This document shows, in pieces, positions 42,433 to 51,147 of a stretch of 64,000 nucleotides of DNA. The notes beneath the pieces are model-generated. The model ran no database searches. It was not told where the DNA came from and worked only from the letters and a program-made list of their open reading frames with translations. Position numbers and translations under genes: made by a program. Source of the DNA: JBOCEF01 sp047610385. Its GTDB lineage: Bacteria > Pseudomonadota > Alphaproteobacteria > Rhodobacterales > Rhodobacteraceae. The stretch covers positions 124,001-188,000 of the forward strand of contig JBLGAC010000003.1 in the NCBI GenBank assembly GCA_047610385.1, given 5' to 3'. Positions within the stretch are counted from its first letter, which is position 1, and each line of letters starts with the position of its first letter.

Positions 42433-43341
42433 ATGACCGTTCCCGCCCCGCTGCATCTACCCGATCTTGGCGCCGCACCGCTGTCCGCGCCGGTCGGATC
42501 GGACCCCGCGCGCGCACGCTTTCACCATGATCTGATGATTGAGGCCCTGAAGCTGATCGAGGAAAAGCGCGCCGAGCATCCCTCGCTTGAGGATCTGGCC
42601 GCGCGCATGGGCCTGTCGCCCGCCTATTTCCAACGCATGTTCAGCGCATGGGTCGGGGTCAGCCCCAAGCGCTATCTGCAAAGCCTGGATCTGGCCCATG
42701 CCAAGCGGCTGCTGGCGGATCGGCGCAGCCTGCTGGACGCGGCGCTGGACACCGGGCTGTCGGGCCCCGGGCGGCTGCATGATCTGTTTGTGCGGTGGGA
42801 GGCGATGACCCCCGGCGAATGGGCGGCAGGCGCGGACGGGGTGACCATCCGTTACGGCTGGTTCGACACGCCGTTCGGCGAGGCGCTGGCCATGGGCGCT
42901 GACCGGGGCCTGTGCGGGTTGGCCTTCGCGGCCCAGATCGGGCGCGAGGCGGCATTCGCCGACATGGCCGCCCGATGGCCAAAGGCGCACTTGCGTGAGG
43001 ACCCTGCCCCTTTGTGCGCATGGGTCGAGGCTGCGTTTGGTGGCGGCGAGGCCAAGCTGCTGCTGATCGGCGCCCCGTTTCAGATCAAGGTCTGGGAGGC
43101 GCTGCTGCGCGTGCCCATGGCCGGGGTCACCACCTATTCTGACATCGCCCGGGCGGTCGGAACCCCCAAGGCGCAGCGCGCGGTCGGGACCGCGGTGGGG
43201 CGCAACCCGGTGTCATGGCTGATCCCCTGCCACCGGGCCTTGCGCATGTCTGGCGCGCTGGGCGGCTATCACTGGGGCCTGCCGGTCAAGCGCGCCATGC
43301 TGGCCTGGGAGACGGCGCGCCGCGACGCGCCCGCCGCCTGA
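42433..43341 (+). CDS. ada: Ada-like bifunctional regulator / O6-methylguanine-DNA methyltransferase
   Basis: A 302-residue protein: AraC helix-turn-helix domain in the first 130 residues (LEDLAARMGLSPAYFQRMFS, LLDAALDTGLSGPGRLHDLF), then the methyltransferase domain with active-site Cys266 in IPCHRALR. It transfers O6-methylguanine methyl groups to itself. The N-terminal zinc/methylphosphotriester domain of E. coli Ada is absent, so induction by phosphotriester repair is not expected. GGAGACC precedes the ATG. Confidence 0.93.
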   Translation: MTVPAPLHLPDLGAAPLSAPVGSDPARARFHHDLMIEALKLIEEKRAEHPSLEDLAARMGLSPAYFQRMFSAWVGVSPKRYLQSLDLAHAKRLLADRRSLLDAALDTGLSGPGRLHDLFVRWEAMTPGEWAAGADGVTIRYGWFDTPFGEALAMGADRGLCGLAFAAQIGREAAFADMAARWPKAHLREDPAPLCAWVEAAFGGGEAKLLLIGAPFQIKVWEALLRVPMAGVTTYSDIARAVGTPKAQRAVGTAVGRNPVSWLIPCHRALRMSGALGGYHWGLPVKRAMLAWETARRDAPAA

Positions 43342-43361
43342 TCGCCGCGCAGATGCCAAAA

Positions 43362-43398
43362 CCCCCGCCTCCAGATGCGATCCGGGGCGGGGGCGTTT
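43362..43398. terminator. Terminator hairpin between ada and the DUF1127 gene
   Basis: CCCCCGCC (43362-43369) pairs with GGCGGGGG (43386-43393). A 5' A-run (minus strand) and a 3' CGTTT (plus strand) allow it to serve both convergent genes. Confidence 0.7.
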
Positions 43399-43428
43399 GG
43401 TATCAATACTCGGTATGGAAGGGGCGGC

Positions 43429-43650
43429 TCAGCCGTAGACGGCGTGCCATGCGACGAAGGGAATGCCGGGGCGCGCCATGCCCATATCGGCCAGCTCAGC
43501 GTTGCTCAGATCGCCCAGCTCGCGCATTGTGCGGCGATAGAGGCGCCATTTGGCGAAGCGGGCGCGCAGATCGGCGGTCCAATCGGCAAAGGTGCCGCGG
43601 TGGCCGGTTTCGGGTGCGTTTGCGATGTGGTCGGTGGAGAAGACGGCCAT
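43429..43650 (-). CDS. DUF1127 small protein
   Basis: A 73-residue protein with a C-terminal DUF1127 domain (WRLYRRTMRELGDLSNAELADMG in parts, then GMARPGIP). This Arg-rich short helical domain occurs in many alphaproteobacterial small proteins; the Rhodobacter member CcaF1 is reported to bind RNA and is linked to small RNAs. The start at 43650 follows a very good GGAGG ribosome site. The last residues (AWHAVYG) are family-typical. Confidence 0.9.
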   Translation of the reverse strand: MAVFSTDHIANAPETGHRGTFADWTADLRARFAKWRLYRRTMRELGDLSNAELADMGMARPGIPFVAWHAVYG

Positions 43651-43941
43651 GTCAAAGCCTCCTGCTTGGCATGCGCCCGAGGGGACGCCGTGCACTGGTT
43701 TGTTGCATCGCAATATGGATGAAACCCCAGCCACGACAACGTTGCCAGCGGTCAAAGCCGCCTTGCAAGCCGTGCATATGTTGCGCTGCGTCAGGCTGGG
43801 TGCCGCATTGAGACATCGCGGCTGCTGGACAATGGGACCGCGGGGTGGAAGTCTGGCTTAAGTAATTCTGAATAAATGCCATACTATTTTGCGCAATTGG
43901 TGGGTGGACGCGCGCGCGATCGGAACGAGGGCGGATCTAAC

Positions 43942-44838
43942 ATGAAGCTTGGGCAATTGCGGTCTTTTGTTGCCGTCGCCGAAACCGGCGCACTTGCTGC
44001 CGCCGCACGGCGGGTCGGGCGCACGCCTTCGGCCGTGTCCATGTCGCTCAAGCAGCTTGAGGAAACGCTCGGCGGTTCGCTGTTTGAGGGAGAGCGCAAG
44101 GGCCGTCTGACGCCGCTGGGTGAGCATTGCCTGCAGGTCGCACGCCGCATGGTCGAGGATCACGAAGCCGGGCAGGAGGAAATGTTGCGCTTTGCGGCAG
44201 GCGGCGATGGCGAAGTCCGCATCGCGGCGGTGCCGAGCGCAGCTTGCGGTCTGGTCGCCGCGGCGCTGGCGCTGCACCGCGCAGCTTCGGTGAAAGACGG
44301 GATCGGCGTGCGGCTGGAATTGCGCGATGGCGATTCGCAGATGGTCGCCGCCTCGGTCGCGGGCGGCGTCGTCGATATTGGCGTGGCGCAAAAGCCCGCT
44401 GAGGGGCTGGGCCTGTCCTTTGCGCCGTTGATCCAAGAGGCTTACGCTGTCCTGTTCCCGCCCGGGCATCCGCGCGCCGCCGACCCGGCCCCAGTGCGCT
44501 GGGCGGAGCTGGAGGGTGAGACCCTGGTGACCAGCCCGCTGATGGAGGCGCTGGTGCCGCCTGAGCATCGGATCGCCCTGCGCCATGCACGCACGCGGGC
44601 GCTGACGCTTTTGTCGGTCGGGGCGGCGGTGCGCGCCGGGCTGGGGGTGTCTGTGGCGCCGGTTCTGGCGGCGCGGCGGATATTGTCGGATCTACCCTGT
44701 GTGCCGCTGGCTGAAGATGCCTCGCGCCGCAGCCTGTACCTGATCGGTCGGGTGGAGGGGACGCTGTCGCCAGCCTCCCAAGCCTTTGTGACCCATCTGC
44801 GTGCGGCGGCGGGATCGCCGCATTCAATTCACGACTGA
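43942..44838 (+). CDS. LysR-family transcriptional regulator
   Basis: A 298-residue LysR protein with the helix-turn-helix LRSFVAVAETGALAAAARRVGR and SAVSMSLKQLEETLGGSLFE, then a substrate-binding domain (GEVRIAAVPSAACGLVAAAL, GVVDIGVAQKP, GAAVRAGLGVSVAPVL). The target and effector are not evident; its neighbours (ada, a radical SAM gene) do not suggest one. The ATG at 43942 (MKLGQLRSF) matches the family; upstream codons are not part of the gene. Confidence 0.92.
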   Translation: MKLGQLRSFVAVAETGALAAAARRVGRTPSAVSMSLKQLEETLGGSLFEGERKGRLTPLGEHCLQVARRMVEDHEAGQEEMLRFAAGGDGEVRIAAVPSAACGLVAAALALHRAASVKDGIGVRLELRDGDSQMVAASVAGGVVDIGVAQKPAEGLGLSFAPLIQEAYAVLFPPGHPRAADPAPVRWAELEGETLVTSPLMEALVPPEHRIALRHARTRALTLLSVGAAVRAGLGVSVAPVLAARRILSDLPCVPLAEDASRRSLYLIGRVEGTLSPASQAFVTHLRAAAGSPHSIHD

Positions 44839-44914
44839 ACGTTCACCACTTGTTCTTATTCTCGCCCGGCGCCATCATTTGGTGTCGGCGGTGACGAATC
44901 AAAAGCAGGGGCCC

Positions 44915-46021
44915 ATGGACGATCTTTTCGCGATGGACGACGCGGGTTCGGTCAATGCGCAGCACCGGCGCGGACGGGGCGCGGTTTCAAACCGGTCAGG
45001 CAGGTTTGAGCGTGAGCGCCGCGTCGCCTTCAATGATGGGTGGGAGGACGCGGTTGAGGACGAACCGCTGCCCCTGCGCACCCGGCTGATCCCTGATGCG
45101 GCGCGCAAGGTGATTGCGCGCAACACCAGCCCCGATCTGCCTTTCGACCGGTCAATCAACCCGTATCGGGGGTGTGAGCATGGCTGCGTCTATTGCTTTG
45201 CCCGCCCGACCCATGCGCATCTGGGCCTGTCGCCGGGCATTGATTTTGAAACCAAGATCCTGGTTAAAAGGGGTGCCGCCGCGGCGCTGGCCGATGAATT
45301 GCGCGCGCCGTCATATGCCTGCGCGCCCATCGCCATCGGCACCAACACCGACGCCTATCAACCCGCTGAGGCAGATGAGCGCGTGATGCGCGGCATCCTT
45401 GAGGTGCTGCGCGAGCATCGCCACCCCGTGACCATCGTGACCAAGGGCGCGCTGGTCACCCGCGACGCGGATATATTGGGCGAAATGGGCCGCGCGGGGC
45501 TGGCGCGGGTGTCGCTGTCGCTGACCACGCTGGACCATAAGCTGAGCCGCGCGATGGAGCCGCGCGCCGCCAGCCCCCAGACTCGGCTGCGCGCGATCCG
45601 CACCCTGGCGCGGGCGGGCTGTCCGGTCGGCGTGATCATCGCGCCGATCATCCCCGCGGTCACAGATCATGAAATTGAACGCCTGCTGGAAGCCGCCGCC
45701 GCAGCAGGGGCAAGTGGCGCGAGCTGGATCGCGCTGCGCCTGCCGTTGGAGGTCGAGGGCCTGTTCGAGGAATGGCTGCGCGCTGAGATGCCCGACCGCG
45801 CGGACCGGGTGATGAACCGGGTGCGCGAATTGCATGGCGGCAAAGCGTATGACAGCGCGTTCGGGCGGCGGATGACCGGGCAGGGCGTGTGGTCGGCGCT
45901 GATCCGGCGGCGGTTCGAAACTGCGGCGAAACGTTTCGGGCTTGTGGGCAAAGGCGCGGCGCTGCGCACCGATCTGTTCCGGGTTCCCGCGCGGTGTGGC
46001 GATCAGCTCCCGCTGTTCTAG
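44915..46021 (+). CDS. PA0069-family radical SAM protein
   Basis: A 368-residue radical SAM enzyme with the 4Fe-4S motif CEHGCVYC (Cys 87, 91, 94) in PYRGCEHGCVYCFARPTHA, and TNTDAYQPAEADERVMRGIL downstream. This is the family named after Pseudomonas PA0069, distantly related to spore photoproduct lyase; the substrate is unknown. An N-terminal 60 residues are basic and Arg/Gly-rich (HRRGRGAVSNRSGRF). The start at 44915 follows AGGGGC. It precedes rnhB by about 100 bases that hold a dispersed repeat. Confidence 0.92.
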   Translation: MDDLFAMDDAGSVNAQHRRGRGAVSNRSGRFERERRVAFNDGWEDAVEDEPLPLRTRLIPDAARKVIARNTSPDLPFDRSINPYRGCEHGCVYCFARPTHAHLGLSPGIDFETKILVKRGAAAALADELRAPSYACAPIAIGTNTDAYQPAEADERVMRGILEVLREHRHPVTIVTKGALVTRDADILGEMGRAGLARVSLSLTTLDHKLSRAMEPRAASPQTRLRAIRTLARAGCPVGVIIAPIIPAVTDHEIERLLEAAAAAGASGASWIALRLPLEVEGLFEEWLRAEMPDRADRVMNRVRELHGGKAYDSAFGRRMTGQGVWSALIRRRFETAAKRFGLVGKGAALRTDLFRVPARCGDQLPLF

Positions 46022-46028
46022 GGGTTTG

Positions 46029-46089
46029 CGCAGCCCATCGCGGCCCTCCCGAAGGTGGGAGGACCTCTCTGGCCCGCCCTGCACCCCTT
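46029..46089. repeat. Dispersed intergenic palindromic repeat, copy 2
   Basis: After the radical SAM gene, the blocks CAGCCCATCGCGGCCC, a hairpin (CCTCCC with GGGAGG) and CTGGCCCGCCCTGCACCCCTT repeat the order seen at 12799-12852. The flanking blocks are conserved and the hairpin sequence differs, which suggests structure is kept. Confidence 0.65.
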
Positions 46090-46124
46090 GTCCTGGCGCT
46101 TGGGTCAGGGCTAGGTCTTTGGTC

Positions 46125-46769
46125 ATGAACGCTGGTGCCGCCCGACCGGGCCCCGACCTTTCGCTTGAAGTCGCGCTTTTGCGCGCCGATCCCGCCTGCG
46201 ACCCGATCTGCGGCATTGATGAGGCCGGGCGCGGGCCATGGGCCGGGCCGGTTTGCGCCGCGGCAGTGATCCTGAACCCAGCCTCAATCCCCGATGGGAT
46301 CAACGATTCCAAGCGCTTATCGGCCAAACGACGTGATGCGATCTTTGCGCAGATCATAGAAACCGCTGAGGTTGGCATCGGCCTGGCCGAGGCCGCGGAG
46401 ATCGACGCCATCGGCATTCTGCCCGCCAATGATCTGGCCATGGCCCGCGCGCTGGCCGCCCTGCCGCGCCGCCCCGGCCACGCGCTGATCGACGGCAACC
46501 GCGTGCCGCCTGACTTTGCGATCCGCGCCACCGCGATCATCAAAGGCGACGGGAAATCGCTGTCGGTCGCGGCGGCGTCGATCATTGCAAAGGTGACCCG
46601 CGACCGGATCATGACGGCTTTGGCCGCGGCCCATCCCGGCTACGGGTGGGACAGCAACATGGGCTATGGCGTGCCTGCCCATGCCCGCGGACTCAAGGAC
46701 TGGGGGGTAACACCACATCATAGGCGAACCTTCGCCCCCATACGCAAGATGTTGGGTGAGGACATCTAA
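46125..46769 (+). CDS. rnhB: Ribonuclease HII
   Basis: Cleaves RNA in RNA-DNA hybrids, including single ribonucleotides in DNA. The 214-residue protein has the first two acidic residues in CGIDEAGRGPWAGPV, the third in HALIDGNRV, and KGDGKSLSVAAASIIAKVTRD, the RNase HII hallmark. An in-frame extension upstream overlaps the radical SAM gene and is not used. It is directly upstream of ccrM, a pairing typical of Rhodobacterales. Confidence 0.96.
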   Translation: MNAGAARPGPDLSLEVALLRADPACDPICGIDEAGRGPWAGPVCAAAVILNPASIPDGINDSKRLSAKRRDAIFAQIIETAEVGIGLAEAAEIDAIGILPANDLAMARALAALPRRPGHALIDGNRVPPDFAIRATAIIKGDGKSLSVAAASIIAKVTRDRIMTALAAAHPGYGWDSNMGYGVPAHARGLKDWGVTPHHRRTFAPIRKMLGEDI

Positions 46770-46779
46770 ATAACCCCCT

Positions 46780-46843
46780 GATTCACAATGGGAATTGACG
46801 CCGAATCACTGGCGCCGCATTTTGACCTCAAGAAAAACGAATC
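46780..46843 (+). promoter_or_regulatory. Cluster of three GANTC sites upstream of ccrM
   Basis: GATTC at 46780-46784, GAATC at 46803-46807 and GAATC at 46839-46843 lie within 85 bases of the ccrM start. GANTC is the target of CcrM itself. In Caulobacter the ccrM promoter holds such sites and is turned off by methylation, so autoregulation is a reasonable inference here. Confidence 0.6.
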
Positions 46844-46863
46844 ACCTTGAGGCGGAGGCGGAC

Positions 46864-48075
46864 ATGGCGTCGGACACGAGCAAGCGCGTGGCGGAAGCGG
46901 CAGGAGGGGCGATTGCCCGCAAGACCGGGACCCCGGTGCGGCGCGTCAGCGCCAAGACTGCGGCGGCCGCCGAGGCTGCTTTGGCACGCGCAACCCAGCG
47001 TCTGCCGCTTGACACCATCATCGCCGGGGATTGCGTTTCGGCGATGAACGCGCTGCCCGAAGCCTCAGTGGATCTGATTTTCGCCGATCCGCCTTACAAC
47101 CTGCAGCTCAAGGGTGATCTGCACCGGCCTGACAATTCCAAAGTTGACGCGGTGGACGACGCTTGGGACCGCTTTGACAGCTTTGCGACCTATGACCGGT
47201 TCACCCGCGAATGGCTGGCCGCCGCGCGCCGGGTGCTTAAGCCCAACGGCGCGATCTGGGTGATTGGCAGCTATCACAACATCTTCCGGGTTGGCGCGTC
47301 CTTGCAGGATCAAGGCTATTGGATCTTGAACGACGTGGTGTGGCGCAAATCCAACCCGATGCCGAATTTTCGCGGCAAGCGCCTGACCAACGCCCATGAA
47401 ACCATGATCTGGGCCGCGCGCGACGAGGCTGGCAAATACACCTTTAACTATGAGGCCATGAAGGCGCTGAACGAAGGTCTTCAGATGCGCTCGGACTGGG
47501 TGATGCCGATCTGCTCAGGGCACGAACGCATCAAGGGCGAGGATGGTGCCAAGGCCCATCCGACCCAGAAACCCGAGTCATTGCTGCACCGGATCATCGT
47601 CGGCTGCACCAAACCCGGCGACGTGGTGCTGGACCCGTTCTTCGGCACGGGCACCACGGGCGCCGTGGCAAAGCGCCTCGGCCGCCGCTGGATCGGGATT
47701 GAGCGTGAGGCGAAATACCGCGACGTCGCCGCCCGCCGCATCGCCGCCGTGCGCAAACATGACGCCGCGGATCTGGAAGTCACTCGCGCCAAACGCTCTG
47801 AGCCGCGCGTGCCGTTCGGCCAGTTGGTGGAACGGGGCATGCTGAAGATCGGCGAGACGCTGACATCCCCGAACGGGCGCTTCGCCGCCAAGGTGCGCGC
47901 CGACGGCACCCTGATTGCCCATGACCAGCGCGGATCGATCCACCAGGTCGGCGCCGCCTTGGAGGGCGCGCCGTCTTGCAATGGTTGGACCTATTGGCAC
48001 ATGACGCGTGACGGCAAGACAGTGCCGATCGACATGCTGCGCGCGGTGATCCGGGCGGAGATGGCGGCGCAGTAA
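46864..48075 (+). CDS. ccrM: Cell-cycle-regulated adenine DNA methyltransferase CcrM (GANTC)
   Basis: A 403-residue beta-class N6-adenine methyltransferase. The catalytic DPPY is at residues 75-78 (LIFADPPYNLQLKGDL), the SAM motif DPFFGTGTTGA near residue 257. The C-terminal 80 residues (VPFGQLVERGMLKIGETLTS to GWTYWH) are the CcrM-specific extension absent from most restriction-type relatives. It methylates GANTC and times cell-cycle genes in alphaproteobacteria. The N-terminal 45 residues are Ala/Lys-rich and longer than in Caulobacter. GGCGGAGGCGGAC precedes the ATG at 46864. A terminator-like hairpin follows. Confidence 0.95.
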   Translation: MASDTSKRVAEAAGGAIARKTGTPVRRVSAKTAAAAEAALARATQRLPLDTIIAGDCVSAMNALPEASVDLIFADPPYNLQLKGDLHRPDNSKVDAVDDAWDRFDSFATYDRFTREWLAAARRVLKPNGAIWVIGSYHNIFRVGASLQDQGYWILNDVVWRKSNPMPNFRGKRLTNAHETMIWAARDEAGKYTFNYEAMKALNEGLQMRSDWVMPICSGHERIKGEDGAKAHPTQKPESLLHRIIVGCTKPGDVVLDPFFGTGTTGAVAKRLGRRWIGIEREAKYRDVAARRIAAVRKHDAADLEVTRAKRSEPRVPFGQLVERGMLKIGETLTSPNGRFAAKVRADGTLIAHDQRGSIHQVGAALEGAPSCNGWTYWHMTRDGKTVPIDMLRAVIRAEMAAQ

Positions 48076-48106
48076 ATCTGCGTTAAAATCACGACGAAGG
48101 GCTTTG

Positions 48107-48144
48107 AAATCCGCACAGATCAGGTGATGATCCGTGCGGATTTT
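48107..48144 (+). terminator. Intrinsic terminator after ccrM
   Basis: AAATCCGCAC (48107-48116) pairs perfectly with GTGCGGATTT (48134-48143), ending in TTTT; the 17-base loop contains a smaller GATC dyad. Confidence 0.85.
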
Positions 48145-48169
48145 CGGTTAAAAGACAAGGATGCATCTT

Positions 48170-48568
48170 GTGGGATTCGGTGAAGCGATAAAAAGCTGTT
48201 TCAATAAATACGCCACATTTTCTGGCCGTGCGCCGCGGTCTGAATATTGGTATTTCACGCTGTTTTTGATTCTTGCACAGATCGCGCTTCAGTTTGTCGG
48301 TGCCGCGATATTTGATGTCAACGGCGCGGTTTACATCTTACTCAGCTTGATCTTCAGCCTTGGCACGTTGCTGCCGACGTTTTCGGTCGCGGTCCGGCGT
48401 TTGCATGACATCGGGCGCACGGGCTGGTGGGTGTGGATTTCTCTGGTCCCGCTGATCGGCATGATCGTGATGCTTATTTTTACCTGCATCAGATCCCAGC
48501 CCGGTGGGAACCGCTTTGGGCCCAACCCGTTGACTGGAGACGAGGATATCGCAAAGGTTTTCGCCTGA
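48170..48568 (+). CDS. DUF805 inner-membrane protein
   Basis: A 132-residue membrane protein of DUF805: AIKSCFNKYATFSGRAPRSEYWYF at the N-terminus, followed by four hydrophobic segments and the conserved AVRRLHDIGRTGWWVWI and GPNPL near the end. The role of the family is unknown. GTG at 48170 is chosen over the ATG at 48161 because CAAGG abuts that ATG directly but sits nine bases before the GTG, and the product then begins MGFGEA like its relatives. Confidence 0.88.
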   Translation: MGFGEAIKSCFNKYATFSGRAPRSEYWYFTLFLILAQIALQFVGAAIFDVNGAVYILLSLIFSLGTLLPTFSVAVRRLHDIGRTGWWVWISLVPLIGMIVMLIFTCIRSQPGGNRFGPNPLTGDEDIAKVFA

Positions 48569-48829
48569 CCTGGATACTTTACACGTTATGACTGTTGGGC
48601 GGCGACGCTCGTCTGGCCTGAATTTTGCCTGCTCGGCATCGTTTCTTTGAAAAAGTATTAAAGTCTGATGTCGCACACCCGAGATGCATCCGGAGGCGCG
48701 CGCGAACCGCGCTATGCTTTCGGTTGTGTCATCTAGGGTGGTGAGACTCATGCAGCTGCAGTGACCCCGATTTTTTTGAGGAGATATCCCACGGGGTTGT
48801 GATAAAGCGGCTTTTTCAGGAGACGCGCA

Positions 48830-49225
48830 ATGATGATTGGGAAAAGCGTTCGAAGCGTCATATTTAAATACTTTGTGTTGCGTGGCCGTGCTGGCCGATC
48901 TGAGTTTTGGTGGTGGGTGCTTGCATACCTTACGACCGTCATAGTGGCCGGACGGATCGATCTTCAATTCGATGGCGTTCTTTTTGGCGGGACTGAGGGG
49001 CTGCCACCCTTTCCCATCACGACCTTCGTGCTGATTGCGCTGCTGCCCGCCCACATCGCGGTGTCGGCGCGGCGGCTGCATGATGCGGGGCGGTCCGCCT
49101 GGTGGTTGGCGCTGGGGATCGTGCCGGTGCTTGGTTGGATGATCCTGCTTTGGTATTTCGTCAAACCCAGTGTGGAGGCCGTGAACCGCCATGGTCGCCC
49201 GCCCCCCGGCATCACCTATTTCTGA
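48830..49225 (+). CDS. DUF805 inner-membrane protein, second copy
   Basis: A 131-residue DUF805 protein with SVIFKYFVLRGRAGRSEFWWW, ITTFVLIALLPAHIAVSARRLHDAGRSAWWLAL and a shortened C-terminus ending GRPPPGITYF. It is only moderately similar to the copy 260 bases upstream, so this is an old paralogue pair rather than a recent duplication. AGGAGACGC precedes the ATG. Its last ten bases overlap the end of the convergent mutY. Confidence 0.87.
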   Translation: MMIGKSVRSVIFKYFVLRGRAGRSEFWWWVLAYLTTVIVAGRIDLQFDGVLFGGTEGLPPFPITTFVLIALLPAHIAVSARRLHDAGRSAWWLALGIVPVLGWMILLWYFVKPSVEAVNRHGRPPPGITYF

Positions 49226-50328
49226 CGCTTCGGTGCGCATGTTGCGCCCAGCGCCAGATCAAGGGCCTTGCGCATGGCGGTGGGCAGGGCGTTGGCCTGG
49301 GCCTCAGCGTCCGGGTGGAATTGGCCGGAGCGCGGAACCGCGTTGCCGCCGACGATGGCGGCGCGGACCTCCAGCTCCAGTGCGAAATGGGTGAAGACGT
49401 GGCGCGCGGTTCCGACATTGCGCCAGTTGGCGGGGCAGGGCGTGGCGGCGGCGATGGCGGCGGGGGTGGGGCCGTCCTCAGACCATTCGGGGCCGGGCAG
49501 GCCCAGCATTCCGCCCAAAAGGCCGCGATCGGGGCGGCGCTCCAACACCACCGCACCGTCGTCGCGCAACAGGACAAAGGCGACGCCGTGGCGGGTGGGT
49601 TTGGGCTTTTTCGGCGCCTTTTTGGGCAGATCCGCGGCGATGCCGGACGCGCGCGCGGCGCAGCCATGAGACAGCGGGCAGATCGCGCAGGCCGGGTTGC
49701 GCGGTGTGCAGATCGTGGCACCCAGATCCATCATCGCCTGCGCGTGGCAACCGGGGCGCAACTGCGGCGTCAGCGTCGCCGCGATGGCGTAAAGCGCGGG
49801 TTTGGCGGCCGGAAGCGGCGTCTCAACAGCAGCGAGGCGCGCGGTCACACGTTCAATGTTTCCGTCCACCACCACGGCGGGCCGGTCGAACGCGATGGCT
49901 GCGACGGCGGCGGCGGTGTAGGGGCCGATGCCGGGCAGGGTGCGCAGGGTGTCCTCGGCGTCCGGGAACACGCCGCCATGATCGGTGGTCACCGCGCGGG
50001 CGCATTTCAGCAGATTGCGCGCGCGGGCATAATACCCAAGCCCCGCCCAGGCGGCCATCACGTCGGCGTCTTCGGCACCCGCCAGCGCGGCGACGTCGGG
50101 CCATGTGGAGGTGAAGCGTTGAAAGTAGGGGCCTGCGGCGGCGGTGGTGGTCTGCTGAAGCATGATTTCAGACAGCCACACGCGGTAAGGATCAGGGCGC
50201 ACGCCCGCGGCCAGCGCCGCCGGGCCGATGCGCCAGGGCAGATCACGCGCGAAGCGATCGTACCAGGCCAGCAACGCTGATGACAGCGCTTCGGGCGCGG
50301 CTTCGTCTTGCGTCAGGGCGCTGGACAT
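49216..50328 (-). CDS. mutY: A/G-specific adenine glycosylase
   Basis: Removes adenine mispaired with 8-oxoguanine. The 370-residue protein has DLPWR near the start, LSEIMLQQTTTAAAGPYFQRF, the helix-hairpin-helix LPGIGPYTAAAVAAIAF, the catalytic Asp in VVDGNIERV, and the 4Fe-4S cysteines CTPRNPACAICPLSHGC. A C-terminal NUDIX-like domain (HGVAFVLLRDDGAVVLERRP, TRHVFTHFALELEV) recognises 8-oxoG. It is divergent from dciA, as is common in Rhodobacterales. Confidence 0.96.
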   Translation of the reverse strand: MSSALTQDEAAPEALSSALLAWYDRFARDLPWRIGPAALAAGVRPDPYRVWLSEIMLQQTTTAAAGPYFQRFTSTWPDVAALAGAEDADVMAAWAGLGYYARARNLLKCARAVTTDHGGVFPDAEDTLRTLPGIGPYTAAAVAAIAFDRPAVVVDGNIERVTARLAAVETPLPAAKPALYAIAATLTPQLRPGCHAQAMMDLGATICTPRNPACAICPLSHGCAARASGIAADLPKKAPKKPKPTRHGVAFVLLRDDGAVVLERRPDRGLLGGMLGLPGPEWSEDGPTPAAIAAATPCPANWRNVGTARHVFTHFALELEVRAAIVGGNAVPRSGQFHPDAEAQANALPTAMRKALDLALGATCAPKRQK

Positions 50329-50454
50329 GGTTGCTCCTTACCAAGGGCGTTGGCGCTGCAATGCCTTGAGCGTGCCTCGGTGGTGCCGCAATGAAACGGC
50401 AGACCGGACAGGGCAGGGCGGGCGTTGATGGTGCACAGGGGGCGATACGCGATC

Positions 50455-51147
50455 ATGACCGCGCAAGATGGCCCTACGGGTGCAAAGCGCAAGGGAGGAT
50501 CGGGCGGCGTGCGCAAAAGCGTGCGTCCCGCGGCCCCGCGCGTGCCGGGCAAAGTGGCCGTCGCCAAAGCGGCCACCGCCAAAGCGCCCACCCAAGACCC
50601 AGCCAAGGCCGCGCCGCGCAAGGCCCGTGGGTTTTTGCATGCTGCGGCGCTGTCCTCGGACCATGTGCGGGGCGCGTTTTCCCGCCGCGGTTTTGCCGAA
50701 TCCCGCGTTCTGACCGAATGGGATGCCATCGTCGGCGAGGCGCTGGCCCCCATGTGCCGTCCGGTCAAGGTCAGCTATTCGGCGGGCGGCTTTGGTGCCA
50801 CGCTGATCGCCATGACCGACGGCGCGCGCGCGCCTGAGGTCGAGATGCTCGGCCCCCGGATCATTGAGCGGGTGAACGCGTTTTACGGCTATCGCGCGAT
50901 TTCCCGGTTCAAGGTGGTGCAGACAGCTGCGGGCATGGGCGCGGGGGGATTTGCCGAGCCCTCACGCGGTTTTGACCGAAGCGGAGCTCCCAAACCCATC
51001 CCGCGTGCCGTATCTGAGGACGAGGCGCGAGCCATCGCCAGCGCTGTTCTGGGGGTTGAGAGCGACGCGCTGCGTGGCGCGCTTGACCGACTGGGACGCA
51101 ACATCATCAGCCGTGGCAACGCGGTCACCCGAAAGGACCCTTCATGA
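50455..51147 (+). CDS. dciA: DciA-like helicase-loading protein (DUF721)
   Basis: A 230-residue protein with the DUF721/DciA domain in the middle (FSRRGFAESRVLTEWDAIVGE, MCRPVKVSY, LGPRIIERVNAFYGYRAI). DciA is the ancestral loader of the replicative helicase DnaB in bacteria lacking DnaC/DnaI. The N-terminal 60 residues are Lys/Ala/Pro-rich and probably disordered; a C-terminal tail of about 90 residues is also predicted to be flexible. It overlaps dsbA by four bases and lies upstream of smc. Confidence 0.88.
   Translation: MTAQDGPTGAKRKGGSGGVRKSVRPAAPRVPGKVAVAKAATAKAPTQDPAKAAPRKARGFLHAAALSSDHVRGAFSRRGFAESRVLTEWDAIVGEALAPMCRPVKVSYSAGGFGATLIAMTDGARAPEVEMLGPRIIERVNAFYGYRAISRFKVVQTAAGMGAGGFAEPSRGFDRSGAPKPIPRAVSEDEARAIASAVLGVESDALRGALDRLGRNIISRGNAVTRKDPS

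Noticed and set aside
41491..42456. Extended N-terminus of nth (more than 100 extra codons)
   Set aside because: The extension is Arg/Gly-rich, overlaps two hairpins and the ada upstream region, and the family begins at MANQLPYP.
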